Positions 1 to 9,179 are shown, counted from the first letter of the stretch. The stretch: DNA of 64,000 nt from Pseudohongiella sp. (GCF_011050365.1 NZ_DRFV01000016.1:109549-173548), one strand, 5' to 3'. Notes: generated by a model from the sequence alone, not told the origin. Made by a program: numbers and translations.

Positions 1-656
1 TGCATGCGGTGACGCACACGGCGGACGAGATAGAAATTGCCTTGCGCCAGGGCTTGCTGACTTGCCCGCTCGACTCCGAACGGCACTTCGCCGGGCTGTG
101 CTTCGGCATTGGCGAGATATTGCTGCATCGCCGCCCAATACGCTTCCAGATCAAATTCACTTCGCATCAGCGCCCAGTCATCACGTACCTGCCAGTGTGC
201 TGTCGGCCATTGCTCCATGGTCAGTTGTTGCAGATCTGCCAGTGTGTAAACGTCCTGGTCGGCTCGGTCAAACAATGTTATCAGTAAAGTTTCCAGTTCG
301 ATGATATCCAGCATCGCCGGCAGCTGGCCAAATTGTGGGTGTTGGCTGGCGAAGGTATGCAGATCGTCACCCAGCAGGCTCATCGGACCCGGCCGCGGTG
401 GGTGACCTTCCAGGTACTCAAGCCACAGGCGGGTATACACCGCATCGCCCAGAGTGTGGTACAAAATGGGGTAAAGTTCTGCGGAAATATTGATCAGGCG
501 CTGATGATAGGCATTGTTGTATATGCCCAGTGCTTCAACCTGGTTAAGCTCGCGATGGGGTGCGAACATGTGCATGATGTCGTCACGACTGTCACGCAGA
601 TCCTGGGGTTTGGTGATCCAGTTCCAGAACGCTTGTTGTTCGTCTTCCCAGCGCAT
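1..656 (-). CDS. bufC: BufC/HvfC-type peptide-modification chaperone (DUF2063), C-terminus cut by window start
   Basis: The minus strand is open from an ATG at 654-656 to the window edge, about 218 residues with no stop. The product starts MRWEDEQQAFWNWIT and continues with IYNNAYHQRL and LEYLEGHPP, the look of the DUF2063 N-terminal domain. In RiPP systems this family is the partner (HvfC/BufC) that presents the precursor peptide to the DUF692 oxidase. The ATG lies 2 nt beyond the bufB stop, so the two are probably translationally coupled. The family call rests on sequence pattern plus context. The C-terminal half lies outside the window. Confidence 0.85.
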   Translation of the reverse strand, partial: MRWEDEQQAFWNWITKPQDLRDSRDDIMHMFAPHRELNQVEALGIYNNAYHQRLINISAELYPILYHTLGDAVYTRLWLEYLEGHPPRPGPMSLLGDDLHTFASQHPQFGQLPAMLDIIELETLLITLFDRADQDVYTLADLQQLTMEQWPTAHWQVRDDWALMRSEFDLEAYWAAMQQYLANAEAQPGEVPFGVERASQQALAQGNFYLVRRVRHRM

Positions 657-658
657 GC

Positions 659-1510
659 TCATGCCCGCTGCTGCTGAGCAGACTCTGGCTGATGTGTCGG
701 CCGGACCAGAGCCGCTTGCTGGAGGCGGCGGGCCTGATCGAGTTCCTGCATCAGGTCGGTAAAGGCAGGAATGTGGTCATCGCGTTCCAGCAACGTTGCC
801 ACCGCGCCGACATGCTCACAGGCTTGGCTGTAAAGCGTCCAGACCTCGTCGCTGACCGCCTGGTCATGTGTGTCAATAATATGGCTGACATTGTGAGTGT
901 GGCCCGCCAGATGGAACTGTTGCACGCAGTCGGGACGGATTGCCCGGATTTGTGCCAGTGGATCCAGGCCCAGATTGAAACTGCTGACGTAGATGTTATT
1001 CACGTCCAGCAGAATGCGGCAGCCGGTATTCTCCACCAACGCATTGATGAAATCGGCTTCACTCATGTCGGATGACTTGAATTGCAAATATACCGACGGG
1101 TTCTCCAGCACGATGGTTTGCTGCAGCGTGTCCTGAATCTGGCTGACTTTGCTGCTGACCTGCGCCAGCGTCTGTTTGTTGTAAGCAATGGGCAACAGGT
1201 CGTGCGAAGTACGGCCATGCAGCCCGGTCCAGCACAGGTGGTCGGATACCCAGGCGGGCTGGCATTCGTTTATTAGCTGTTTGAGTTGTTGCAGGTAATC
1301 AGCGTCGGGCGCTTCGGCCGATCCTATGTTGAAGGACAGGCCGTGCAGAACAACGGGGTAGTGTTCACGCACCTGGCGCAGGATGGCGCGGGGACGGCCG
1401 CCGGGCGCCAGGTAATTTTCGGTAATCAATTCAAACCAGTCTACTGCCGGCAGGTTGTCCAGTACATAGTCATAGTGGGGGCTGCGCAGTCCGATACCGA
1501 AACCAAGCAT
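659..1510 (-). CDS. bufB: MNIO-family (DUF692) bufferin maturase
   Basis: A 283-residue DUF692 protein, a multinuclear non-heme iron-dependent oxidase of the family that modifies Cys residues in RiPP precursors (MbnB, HvfB, BufB). It is a TIM-barrel-type enzyme with likely metal ligands on successive strands: E31 (ITEN), H56 (LHGLSFN), D90/H91 (SDHL), E136 (LENPS), D169 with N171/N172 (LDVNN), H200/H204 (FHLAGH), D213/H215 and E242 (LERDD). Full length for the family. It sits between the Cys-rich precursor upstream and bufC downstream. By family knowledge the product oxidises precursor cysteines, in known bufferins to thiooxazole-type groups that bind copper. The residue assignments are inferred from motif positions, not from an alignment. 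Confidence 0.9.
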   Translation of the reverse strand: MLGFGIGLRSPHYDYVLDNLPAVDWFELITENYLAPGGRPRAILRQVREHYPVVLHGLSFNIGSAEAPDADYLQQLKQLINECQPAWVSDHLCWTGLHGRTSHDLLPIAYNKQTLAQVSSKVSQIQDTLQQTIVLENPSVYLQFKSSDMSEADFINALVENTGCRILLDVNNIYVSSFNLGLDPLAQIRAIRPDCVQQFHLAGHTHNVSHIIDTHDQAVSDEVWTLYSQACEHVGAVATLLERDDHIPAFTDLMQELDQARRLQQAALVRPTHQPESAQQQRA

Positions 1511-1536
1511 AGAGTCCCCCGGGTAGCTGAATTTTG

Positions 1537-2058
1537 TTACAGCGATGACAGTACCGTACCGCCGAGCTTTTCACACAGTGAGTCGGACAACGCCTTGTCA
1601 CCAGTGTAAACGCCGACGAAACCAATGCCGTGACAGGTGTTCTGACCGGCGCAACTGGCGTTGGCGTTGCCTTTACAGGCGCTGAGGCCGGCGCAGGTGA
1701 ACACATCATTACAATAGGCTACGTATACCGCTTCTTCAGCCAGTGCGGTCTCCGGTGTGGCGGTGAGGCTGGCGGCTTCACTGCCTCCCATGACCTGACA
1801 CATGGCAGCGGAAAAATTGGCATTGCCGGTGCTTACCGCGACAAATCCGACGTCGCCTGAGCTATTGGCGCCTGCGCCCGCCTCATTGCCGAGACCTTTG
1901 CAGGCACTCTGGCCGGCAGCATGGACGCTCTGACACAGGCTGATTTTAATCGGCGCATCAGGGTTCTTGCTTTCAACATCGAAGGCCGCCATGCCGGAGC
2001 CGGACATCATCAGGGCTGCGGCAGCAGAGGCCAGCGTAAATCCGTCAGTCTTTTTCAT
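1537..2058 (-). CDS. bufA: Bufferin-type Cys-rich precursor (BufA2-like) with two repeated modules
   Basis: A 173-residue secreted Cys-rich protein. Residues 1-25 are a Lys-Lys start and hydrophobic stretch ending in GMAAF, consistent with a Sec signal peptide. The rest has nine Cys (42, 53, 87, 116, 122, 128, 136, 142, 162). The second module (about 116-168) has the BufA2 pattern CAGLSACKG, then CAGQNTCHG, then GFVGV, ending with C and LGG. The first module (about 42-92) repeats SACKGLG, GFVAVSTG and CQVMGG with fewer Cys. Most BufA2 proteins I know carry one module and are about 100 residues long, so this looks like an internal duplication. It is 26 nt upstream of bufB, with GGGAGA before the ATG. 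Expected role: a periplasmic copper-binding peptide after modification by BufBC. Confidence 0.82.
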   Translation of the reverse strand: MKKTDGFTLASAAAALMMSGSGMAAFDVESKNPDAPIKISLCQSVHAAGQSACKGLGNEAGAGANSSGDVGFVAVSTGNANFSAAMCQVMGGSEAASLTATPETALAEEAVYVAYCNDVFTCAGLSACKGNANASCAGQNTCHGIGFVGVYTGDKALSDSLCEKLGGTVLSSL

Positions 2059-2108
2059 GTCAAATTTTCTCCCGGAAACCCGTTGGTCGCATTGCGATCC
2101 GAGCCTCC

Positions 2109-2138
2109 ATTATAGGTCAAGCGTGCCTGAATGGTCGC
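2109..2138 (-). promoter_or_regulatory. Putative promoter of the bufABC operon
   Basis: On the minus strand a perfect -10 box TATAAT (2114-2109) lies about 50 nt before the bufA ATG. A weak -35 candidate, GCGACC (2138-2133), is 18 bp upstream. The implied 5' leader of about 45 nt includes a near-palindrome, GGTCGC-ATT-GCGATCC on the plus strand (2085-2100), which could be an operator. No clear CueR-type or ECF-type site was recognised. Confidence 0.5.
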
Positions 2139-2244
2139 TGAACAGTCGTTACGCGGTGCCGCAACAACATCGGTTGCGATGTTATTACGCTGTGCAGACT
2201 TTACCGGATTATCCCACTGTGAGGCGCGAATACAAGCGGATGCG

Positions 2245-2874
2245 TCAATTTGTCACAAGCTGCTGAAGGTGCTGAATACGGGCATTCAGCCGGTCCACAC
2301 GCAGGCGCAAGGCATCCAGTTCATCGGTAAAATGCTGTACCTGTTGCCGGGTGGGGGTCAGCCCTGCTTCTTCCTGCACAAAATCGGTGACATTGCGTTT
2401 CATCGCGCTGGCCGCGTGTAGCGCCGTGTCACGGCTGTGCTGCCAGCCAGTATCCACTGCCCGGGTACCGATATCGCCAAGCAGGGGCCCGAGCAGGTCC
2501 TGCCAGTTAATGTCGAGCTGATTCAGTGCCCGGTGCAGACGCTGGACAAGTTGCACGTCGCCACTCAGTTCGATGTCGGGGTCGTGCAGCGCGGTAGCCT
2601 GATCGTCGCTGAGCAGTACCCCGCTCAGGGCGCGATGGCTGCCGGCCAGGCAGGCATCGGGTGTGTCCTGCTGTGCCGACAGCAACATGACCCGGTCGTT
2701 GTTGATGAGCAGGCTGACCTGCCAGCGTGGCAGGCTGGTGCAGCGTATGGTGATGATTTTGTCAGCGGCGGCGGCACTCAACGCCCGGATGATATGCGGG
2801 TCGCGGGCGATCAACCGGTTGATGGCGAACTCCAGTGGTTGCAGCAGAGCGGTACCGAGCAGAGACAGAGCCAT
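2245..2874 (-). CDS. ubiJ: Ubiquinone biosynthesis accessory factor UbiJ (SCP2-like)
   Basis: A 209-residue protein starting MALSLLGTALLQPLEFAINRL, typical of UbiJ. An N-terminal SCP2-like lipid-binding domain (to about residue 110) is followed by a helical C-terminus with a coiled coil (DELDALRLRVDRLNARIQHL). UbiJ is a non-catalytic member of the soluble Ubi complex that holds the polyprenyl ring intermediates. The frame stays open further upstream, but the ATG at 2874 fits the family N-terminus and sits 14 nt after the ubiE stop. ubiB, the usual third gene of ubiE-ubiJ-ubiB, is not next; the bufferin operon follows instead. Confidence 0.87.
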   Translation of the reverse strand: MALSLLGTALLQPLEFAINRLIARDPHIIRALSAAAADKIITIRCTSLPRWQVSLLINNDRVMLLSAQQDTPDACLAGSHRALSGVLLSDDQATALHDPDIELSGDVQLVQRLHRALNQLDINWQDLLGPLLGDIGTRAVDTGWQHSRDTALHAASAMKRNVTDFVQEEAGLTPTRQQVQHFTDELDALRLRVDRLNARIQHLQQLVTN

Positions 2875-2888
2875 GGGTATGTCAGCCG

Positions 2889-3659
2889 TTACTTGTAACC
2901 GACATGGACAGCACTGATGCCGCCCAGCAAGTTGTGGTATTTGCAGTCGCGAAACCCGGCATCCTGCATCATATCGCGCAGGGTTTCCTGGTCCGGGTGC
3001 ATGCGAATGGATTCGACCAGGTAACGGTAGCTGTCGGCATCGCCGGTGACAGCTTTGCCCGCCACCGGCCACAATGTGGACCAGGCGTCATAGGCTTTTC
3101 CCAGCAGGGGATTGACGGGTTTGGAAAATTCCAGCACCAGGGCCCGGCCACCCGGTTTCAGGGTGGCATACATGGAGCGCAGGGCAGCGTCCTTGTCGGT
3201 CACATTACGCAACCCATAAGCGATACAGATGCAGTCGAAGCTTTCGTCAGCAAAAGGCAGCTGCTCGGCGTTCACCTGGGCGATACTGACATTGCCGGTG
3301 ATGCCCTTGTCGATCAGGCGGTCGCGACCCACCTTGAGCATGGAATCGTTGATATCGGCCAGCACAATATGACCGCTGTCGCCCACCAGTGGTGAAAAGC
3401 GCATGGAGAAATCGCCGGTGCCACCGGCCAGGTCCAGCACCGTTTGCCCGGCCCGAACACCGCTCAGTTCAACGGTAAAGCGTTTTATGACCCGGTGCGT
3501 GCCCATGGAAATCAGGTCGTTCATGGCATCGTATCGGTTGGCAACCGAGTGGAACACCTGCCCGACACGTTGCGCCTTGTCACGGGTGCTGACGGTTTCG
3601 TAGCCGAAATGGGTAGTGTCGTCCTGGTTCGGGTTATCCTGGTGCTGATTGTCGCTCAT
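2889..3659 (-). CDS. ubiE: Class I SAM methyltransferase UbiE
   Basis: A 256-residue C-methyltransferase for ubiquinone (and menaquinone) synthesis. It has the family marker [15 protein letters not shown] near the N-terminus, SAM motif [13 protein letters not shown] at residues 74-85, NAEQLPF and AYGLRNV in the middle, LKPGG, and the C-terminal [11 protein letters not shown] and GLLGGI-like stretch (here [14 protein letters not shown]). It is complete and standard in length. The ATG at 3659 follows the DUF971 gene by 5 nt, and ubiJ follows by 14 nt, so these genes form one transcription unit. It acts in the cytosol on a membrane-derived quinol precursor within the Ubi complex. Confidence 0.95.
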   Translation of the reverse strand: MSDNQHQDNPNQDDTTHFGYETVSTRDKAQRVGQVFHSVANRYDAMNDLISMGTHRVIKRFTVELSGVRAGQTVLDLAGGTGDFSMRFSPLVGDSGHIVLADINDSMLKVGRDRLIDKGITGNVSIAQVNAEQLPFADESFDCICIAYGLRNVTDKDAALRSMYATLKPGGRALVLEFSKPVNPLLGKAYDAWSTLWPVAGKAVTGDADSYRYLVESIRMHPDQETLRDMMQDAGFRDCKYHNLLGGISAVHVGYK

Positions 3660-3664
3660 GGCTG

Positions 3665-4117
3665 TTATTGTCCGCCGGTATTGCCGGAGTTTCGGGTCGG
3701 GTCCACAATCTTAATGGCTTGCGTGCCCGCTGGCAACGCATCACGACTGGCCCCTGCCTGCTGAAGTCGCGTCAGGTACTGCTGCCAGAGTTCCGCCTGA
3801 CGCGCGCCCAGATCATACAGTGTGTCCCAGCTATAGATGCCGGAGTCATGGCCGTCGTCAAAGCTCAGGCGAATGGCATACTGACCGATAGCCTCGATCG
3901 CCGTCATCTTTACATGGCGCTTGCCCGTCTGCAGAACTTCCTGGCCCTTGCCATGGCCTTTGACCTCGGCAGACGGAGAGAACACCCGCAGCAGCTCAGC
4001 GGGCAATTCAAAGCGGGTACCGTCACTGTATTGCAGCTCCAGTAGCCCGCTTTTGCGGCGCAGACGAATATCCGTCGGAACCGGCGTACTTCCGGGCAAG
4101 GCCTCGGCTGTGGTCAC
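3665..4117 (-). CDS. DUF971 (gamma-butyrobetaine hydroxylase-like N-terminal domain) protein
   Basis: A 150-residue protein with the DUF971 signature: [17 protein letters not shown], then [17 protein letters not shown], then a C-terminal [22 protein letters not shown]. The same fold forms the N-terminal zinc-binding domain of gamma-butyrobetaine hydroxylases; stand-alone copies are common next to hslVU and ubiE in gammaproteobacteria, and the function is unknown. Its ATG overlaps the hslU stop by 4 nt (ATGA), so it is coupled to hslU. Residues after 125 are a variable tail. Confidence 0.85.
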   Translation of the reverse strand: MTTAEALPGSTPVPTDIRLRRKSGLLELQYSDGTRFELPAELLRVFSPSAEVKGHGKGQEVLQTGKRHVKMTAIEAIGQYAIRLSFDDGHDSGIYSWDTLYDLGARQAELWQQYLTRLQQAGASRDALPAGTQAIKIVDPTRNSGNTGGQ

Positions 4118-5457
4118 AGGATAAACCGGCTCAGGTCTTCGTCGCGTGCCAGGTCACCCAGCTGTTTCTCGACATACTCGCTGTCGATGGTGAGCGTTTT
4201 GTTGTCCCCGACAGACAGGTCGGCGGCGGTGAACGAGACTTCTTCCAGCAACCTTTCCATGACCGTGTGCAGACGACGGGCACCAATATTCTCAGTGCGC
4301 TCATTCACTTCCCAGGCGATTTCGGCAATGCGACTGATGCCATCGGCAGTGAAAGTGACAGTCAGGTTTTCGGTCGCCAGCAGTTGTTGGTACTGCTCGG
4401 TGAGAGAGGCGTTGGGTTCGGTCAGGATGCGCTCAAAGTCGTTGGCGGTCAGTGCGTCCAGCTCCACTCGAATTGGCAGCCGGCCTTGCAGCTCCGGAAT
4501 CAGATCTGATGGTTTTGACAAATGAAAGGCGCCAGATGCAATAAAAAGAATATGGTCAGTTTTGACGCTGCCATACTTGGTGGTGACGGTGGAGCCTTCA
4601 ATCAGCGGCAGCAGGTCACGTTGGACGCCTTCGCGTGATACACCGCTGTTGCCGTTGTCGCCGCGTTGAGTCACCTTGTCGATTTCGTCGAGGAATACGA
4701 TGCCGGTTTGTTCGGTGACTTCGATGGCCTGGTTTTTGATCTCTTCTTCGTTAATCAGTTTGGCGGCTTCCTCTTCCCGCATCATGCGCAAGGCAACCTT
4801 GACCGGCATGCGGCGCGACTTTTTGCGGCCGGTATTCATCGAGGAGAACATGTTCTTAAGCTGGCTGGTCATTTCCTCCAGGCCGGGCGGTGCCATAATT
4901 TCTACGCCCGCCGGGTTGTCACTGACGCTGATTTCGACTTCCTTGTCATCCAGTTCGCCTTCGCGCAGTTTCTTGCGAAACATCTGTCGCGTCGGCGAGG
5001 GTTCTGTCAGCGCTGACGATTCGCTGTTGTCCGTGCTGCGCGCGGGTGGCAGTAGTGCATCGAGGACGCGCTCCTCTGCCGCGTCTTCGGCCTGATGCTG
5101 TACCTTGCGGATCTGGTCGTCGCGCAGCATTTTGACGGCGATATCGACCAGGTCGCGTATGATGGATTCAACGTCACGGCCCACGTAGCCGACCTCGGTG
5201 AACTTGGTCGCTTCTATCTTGATGAACGGGGCATTGGCCAGTTTGGCCAGGCGGCGGGCAATTTCGGTTTTACCGACGCCGGTAGGACCGATCATCAGAA
5301 TATTCTTGGGCGTGATTTCCTGGCGAATGTCAGCGCCAAGCTGCATGCGACGCCAGCGGTTGCGCAGGGCGATCGCGACAGCGCGCTTGGCAGATTTCTG
5401 GCCGACGATATGTCTGTCCAGTTCGGAGGCAATTTCTCGTGGAGTCATGGTGGTCAT
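4114..5457 (-). CDS. hslU: ATP-dependent protease ATPase subunit HslU
   Basis: A 447-residue AAA+ unfoldase that feeds proteins to the HslV peptidase. Walker A is GPTGVGKT (57-64), Walker B is IVFLDEID (253-260), and the family intermediate domain lies between about 110 and 245. The N-terminus ([16 protein letters not shown]) and C-terminus ([12 protein letters not shown]) both match the family; the C-terminal residues dock into HslV. It lies 65 nt downstream of hslV and overlaps the DUF971 gene. A start three codons later (5448) is also possible. Confidence 0.97.
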   Translation of the reverse strand: MTTMTPREIASELDRHIVGQKSAKRAVAIALRNRWRRMQLGADIRQEITPKNILMIGPTGVGKTEIARRLAKLANAPFIKIEATKFTEVGYVGRDVESIIRDLVDIAVKMLRDDQIRKVQHQAEDAAEERVLDALLPPARSTDNSESSALTEPSPTRQMFRKKLREGELDDKEVEISVSDNPAGVEIMAPPGLEEMTSQLKNMFSSMNTGRKKSRRMPVKVALRMMREEEAAKLINEEEIKNQAIEVTEQTGIVFLDEIDKVTQRGDNGNSGVSREGVQRDLLPLIEGSTVTTKYGSVKTDHILFIASGAFHLSKPSDLIPELQGRLPIRVELDALTANDFERILTEPNASLTEQYQQLLATENLTVTFTADGISRIAEIAWEVNERTENIGARRLHTVMERLLEEVSFTAADLSVGDNKTLTIDSEYVEKQLGDLARDEDLSRFIL

Positions 5458-5522
5458 TACGTCATCCCTTGGGGCGGGCTACTTGGTCCTGCCCAGATAA
5501 AATACCGGTGGGGCGGATCAAA

Positions 5523-6065
5523 TCAATCCAGCTCAAGCTCTTCGATGATGTGCTGATGGTTGGTGTAAACACAAATGTCCGCAGCAATGCCCAGGCTTTT
5601 GCCGACGATATCGCGTGCTTCCATATCAGTGTTGAAATACAGTGCGCGCGCCGCCGACAGAGCAAATGAGCCGCCAGAACCAATAGCCATCAAACTGTCT
5701 TCCGGCTCAATGACGTCACCATTGCCGGTGATGATCAGCGAAGCATCCTTGTCGGCAACAACCAGCAGCGCCTCCAGGCGGCGCAATGAGCGCTCTGTGC
5801 GCCAGAGTTTTGCCAGCTCGACGGCGGAGCGCACCAGCTTGCCGTGGTGTTTGTCGAGCTGCTCTTCAAAGCGCTCGAACAGGGTAAAGGCGTCAGCCGT
5901 GCCACCGGCAAAACCGGCCAGCACCTGATCCTTGTGAAGTCGGCGTACTTTGCGCGCGTTGCCTTTGAGTACGGTATTGCCTTGTGATACCTGGCCGTCG
6001 CCGCCGATCACAACTTTGTTGCCGCGCCGTACTGAAAGTATGGTGGTGCCTCGGAACTGCTCCAA
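5523..6065 (-). CDS. hslV: ATP-dependent protease peptidase subunit HslV
   Basis: A 180-residue threonine protease, the bacterial proteasome-like peptidase of HslUV. The sequence begins [26 protein letters not shown]; the catalytic N-terminal Thr is T7, so the first six residues must be removed, unlike E. coli HslV where only Met is lost. [14 protein letters not shown] and the C-terminal part match the family. First gene of hslV-hslU-DUF971-ubiE-ubiJ. A sigma-32-type promoter lies about 80 nt upstream (6144-6171), matching known heat-shock control of HslVU. Confidence 0.96.
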   Translation of the reverse strand: MEQFRGTTILSVRRGNKVVIGGDGQVSQGNTVLKGNARKVRRLHKDQVLAGFAGGTADAFTLFERFEEQLDKHHGKLVRSAVELAKLWRTERSLRRLEALLVVADKDASLIITGNGDVIEPEDSLMAIGSGGSFALSAARALYFNTDMEARDIVGKSLGIAADICVYTNHQHIIEELELD

Positions 6066-6143
6066 ACCGTTTCTCCTGTGGTCGGTTTCCTATGCCGGCT
6101 GGCAGAGGATCTGATGTCTGTATTTAGAATGTGCTGCTAGCAG

Positions 6144-6171
6144 ATATGGGGGCGGGCCGATTGCTTTCAAG
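6144..6171 (-). promoter_or_regulatory. Sigma-32 (RpoH) heat-shock promoter of hslVU
   Basis: On the minus strand CTTGAAA (6171-6165), a 13-bp spacer and CCCCATAT (6151-6144) match the RpoH consensus CTTGAAA / CCCCATnT exactly in both boxes. The hslV ATG lies about 80 nt downstream. The -35 box overlaps the last codons of the upstream SPOR-domain gene. The match is read directly from the sequence; use by RpoH is inferred from hslVU regulation in relatives. Confidence 0.85.
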
Positions 6172-6904
6172 GCTGGCTGAGGGTGATACGCATGCTTTCG
6201 ATGCTGTTGTTGCGCAGCAGCCGCTCGGCCTGCATCATTTCATCACGGGTGTCATAGGGGCCGGCCTGGACCAGAAACAGGGTTCTTCCCGGCAGAGTCT
6301 CCTGCCGCACGCGGGCGTCCAGCCCCAGCGCAAGCAGACGGTTGGCCTGCGCGTTGGCGGCTGTTTGTTGTCGGAAGGCACCGGCCTGCAACATGAACAT
6401 GGCTGTTGATGCGGGTGTGACTTCCGGCGCCGGGGTTGTTGCTGCCGCTGTTGCCGGCGCCTCATCGGTCCGATCTCCGGCGGACGGTGTTGTTGTCGTT
6501 GGGGTGGCGGCCGTTTGCGCCGGCTGTCGGGGCGCATTCACCGGGGTGGCATCGACCACCACTTCATAATTGGGAAGCTCCTGGTAGAACTCAAGTTGCA
6601 GGCGTGCCGCTTCACGTTCCTGCTCGACGGACAGGTCACTGTCATTGCCCGCACCATCGGTATCAGCACCGGTCTCAGCCTGCGCCGGCGTCACCGGACG
6701 GTCACCATTGTCGGCCAGCGTATTTTCCTGGCCCGGCGCCGGCGGCAGCACACCTGACAGATAGACCAGCAGACCGATAAACAGGCCCACCGCGATGCCG
6801 GTCAACAAGCCGGTCAGCAGAAGCCCCTGACCGGAGGCTGAAGGCTTGGGCTCTGGCTCGGCCAGCGGCGTGCGTTTACGTTGTTTGGCAAAATCCTGAA
6901 CCAT
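6167..6904 (-). CDS. SPOR-domain membrane protein (FtsN-like)
   Basis: A 245-residue bitopic inner-membrane protein: a basic cytoplasmic start (FAKQRKRTPL), one transmembrane segment at about 28-53, a long low-complexity linker rich in Ala, Thr and Pro (about 60-160), and a C-terminal SPOR domain (about 165-242, with FMLQAGAFRQQTAANAQANRL and LFLVQAGPYDTRDE). SPOR domains bind denuded peptidoglycan at the division septum. It lies between priA and hslVU, the place where E. coli and many relatives carry ftsN, so FtsN is the best guess, but the essential FtsN helices were not identified. Confidence 0.8.
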   Translation of the reverse strand: MVQDFAKQRKRTPLAEPEPKPSASGQGLLLTGLLTGIAVGLFIGLLVYLSGVLPPAPGQENTLADNGDRPVTPAQAETGADTDGAGNDSDLSVEQEREAARLQLEFYQELPNYEVVVDATPVNAPRQPAQTAATPTTTTPSAGDRTDEAPATAAATTPAPEVTPASTAMFMLQAGAFRQQTAANAQANRLLALGLDARVRQETLPGRTLFLVQAGPYDTRDEMMQAERLLRNNSIESMRITLSQP

Positions 6905-6946
6905 GTTTTGAGCTGTCCTTTGATGTGGTGACTTGCCCTGAGCGGC

Positions 6947-9025
6947 TTATATCATATCCTGCGGGTCAACATCGACTGACCAGCGCACATTGCGTTGTGA
7001 CTTCATCTGTTCCAGTTGCTGGCACAACACTGTCAACAGGTTCTGCAGGTCGGCGCGTTGCGGGCTCCGCAACAACAATTGCTGGCGGTAGCGGTTGGCG
7101 CGTTTTTCCATCGGCGCGGGCAGAGGCCCGCTGACTTGCACCTGATGTCCATTGGGCATTTGTGCCAGCAGTTGCTCAATCAGGGAGCGGGCGGCGCCCA
7201 GAAACTGTGCCGGGACGGATGCGTTCAGTGCTTCCGCCCGGAGTATCGCCATGGCAGAAAACGGTGGCATGTCCGCGAGTCTGCGTTCACTCAGCAATTG
7301 CTCTGCCAGTGCATGATACCCCTGATTGATAAGTGTCTGCAGCGATTGATGTGTGCTGTGTCGGGTCTGGATAAGCACTTCGCCAGCTCTGTCGGCACTA
7401 TCAGCGCGCCCGGCGCGGCCTGATACCTGCACCAGCAATTGCGCCATAAACTCCTGTCCGCGAAAATCGGCACTGAACAGGCCACTGTCTGCATCAAGTA
7501 CCGCGACCAGGGTGACGGCCGGGAAATGGTGGCCTTTGGCCAGCATCTGGGTGCCGACCAGGATGCACGGTTCGCCCCGATTGATTTCACTGAGCAAGTC
7601 GTCCAACTCATTTTTGCGGCTGGTCGCGTCCCGGTCGACACGGATTACGCGGATGTCGGGAAAGTGACGTTGCAGCAGGGCCTCGCTGCGCTCGGTACCG
7701 ATGCCCACTGCCAGCATGGCTTTGCCCTGGCATTCGGGGCAGTGCTGGTGCACTGGTTCGCGCCGCTCGCAGTGATGGCAGCGCAAGTGCGGGGGAGTTC
7801 GGTGCAGGGTCATGCGGGCATCGCAGTGACGGCACTCGGCGGTCCAGCCGCAATCTCTGCATTGCAGCACCGGAGCAAAACCGCGACGGTTGATGAATAC
7901 CAGCGCCTGATTGCGCTTGTCGACATGTTGCCTGATGGACTGGAGCAGTGCCGGTGAAAAGCCATCCTCAAGGGTTTGCTGGCCGGTATCTATCAGGCGT
8001 GTGACGGGCAGCCGTGCGTTGCCCGGGCGCCGGGTCAGACGCAGGTGCTGGTAGCGTCCCGTCAGGGCATTGTGCAGGCTTTCCAGGCTGGGCGTTGCGG
8101 ATCCCAGCACAATGGGAATGTTTTCACTTTGCGCGCGAATGACGCCGAGGTCGCGCGCGGAGTAGCGGAAACCGTCCTGCTGCTTGAACGATCCATCGTG
8201 TTCTTCATCAATCACAATCAGTCCGGGCCGGGCCAGCGGCGTGAAGATGGCCGACCGGGTGCCGATTACAATATCAGCGTCACCCCGGGCGGCCGCCAGC
8301 CAGGCATTCAGGCGTTGTCTTGGTGTCAGGCCGGAATGCATGATAGCGATGGTTTTTTGCGGAAAGCGCTGGCGGAAGCGTGTTACTGTTTGTGGTGTGA
8401 GGCTGATTTCGGGCACCAATACCAGTACCTGCCTGCCGCGCGACAATGTCTCACTGATAACCTGCAGGTAGATTTCGGTTTTACCGCTGCCGGTCACGCC
8501 GTCCAGCAGAAAACACTGAAACTGGTTGCCCGCGCTGCACACGGCGTCGCGCGCCTGCTGTTGCTCGTCAGTCAATTCACCGTCGCGATCGGGGTGGTCG
8601 TGCTCCGATGTGCCGGGCAGTACCTCATCGCTTTTACGTTTTTTGATGCCGGCCTGTGCCTTGCCGCGCAGCCCGGTTGGCATCAACGTGTGCAGGGCAT
8701 CGCCGATCGGGTGCTGATAATAACGCGCGGCCCAGCACCAGAGCTTCAGCAGATGCGCGGGGATCAGTGAGGTCTGGTCGAGAATTTCGATGGCCGGTTT
8801 CAACTTGTCGGCACTGACGTTTGTGGTGTCGCTGACTTCCAGCAGAATGCCGGTCAGTTCCCGATTGCCAAACGGGACGCGCAGACGAATGCCAGGTTCC
8901 AGCACCTGCGGAACGGTTGCTCTGTCTGTTGGCAAAGTATAGTCAAAGCTGCGTCGCAGGGGAGAGGGCACTGCCACTCGCAAAATCGCGATCGGGTCTG
9001 TTGCGTTGGCGGGTCTGGCTGACAT
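6947..9025 (-). CDS. priA: Primosomal replication restart helicase PriA
   Basis: A 692-residue superfamily 2 DNA helicase that reloads the replisome at stalled forks. An N-terminal 3'-DNA-binding domain (to about 110) is followed by Walker A GVTGSGKT (176-183), the DEEH box (273-276), and paired zinc-binding Cys clusters near residues 400-445 (LQCRDCGW, CRHCDARMTLH, LRCHHC, HQHCPEC). Slightly shorter than E. coli PriA (732). A SPOR gene follows 42 nt downstream. The start ATG at 9025 leads directly into the family N-terminus (IAILRVAVPSPLRRSFDY). Confidence 0.96.
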   Translation of the reverse strand: MSARPANATDPIAILRVAVPSPLRRSFDYTLPTDRATVPQVLEPGIRLRVPFGNRELTGILLEVSDTTNVSADKLKPAIEILDQTSLIPAHLLKLWCWAARYYQHPIGDALHTLMPTGLRGKAQAGIKKRKSDEVLPGTSEHDHPDRDGELTDEQQQARDAVCSAGNQFQCFLLDGVTGSGKTEIYLQVISETLSRGRQVLVLVPEISLTPQTVTRFRQRFPQKTIAIMHSGLTPRQRLNAWLAAARGDADIVIGTRSAIFTPLARPGLIVIDEEHDGSFKQQDGFRYSARDLGVIRAQSENIPIVLGSATPSLESLHNALTGRYQHLRLTRRPGNARLPVTRLIDTGQQTLEDGFSPALLQSIRQHVDKRNQALVFINRRGFAPVLQCRDCGWTAECRHCDARMTLHRTPPHLRCHHCERREPVHQHCPECQGKAMLAVGIGTERSEALLQRHFPDIRVIRVDRDATSRKNELDDLLSEINRGEPCILVGTQMLAKGHHFPAVTLVAVLDADSGLFSADFRGQEFMAQLLVQVSGRAGRADSADRAGEVLIQTRHSTHQSLQTLINQGYHALAEQLLSERRLADMPPFSAMAILRAEALNASVPAQFLGAARSLIEQLLAQMPNGHQVQVSGPLPAPMEKRANRYRQQLLLRSPQRADLQNLLTVLCQQLEQMKSQRNVRWSVDVDPQDMI

Positions 9026-9151
9026 GAAAGCTGGATTCCGGGGCGTGTGAAGTGCTGGCCGACACGCAAATGATCGGGTTCAGGAGCGGATCCGGGAAAG
9101 GATCAGGGCAACAAAAACCCGGCGTAAACATTAAGTCCAAGTATAACTGGT

Positions 9152-9179
9152 TTTAGACTTGGCTGGCTTCCATTATACT
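9152..9179 (+). promoter_or_regulatory. Putative promoter of the chorismate mutase gene
   Basis: A clear -10 TATACT (9174-9179) with a weak -35 (TTTAGA, 9152-9157, 16-bp spacer) precedes the gene by about 60 nt. The -35 region carries an inverted repeat, CCAAGT (9137-9142) and ACTTGG (9157-9162), 14 bp apart, which could be an operator. The rest of 9026-9240 also serves as the leader of the divergent priA; nothing else was recognised. Confidence 0.45.
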
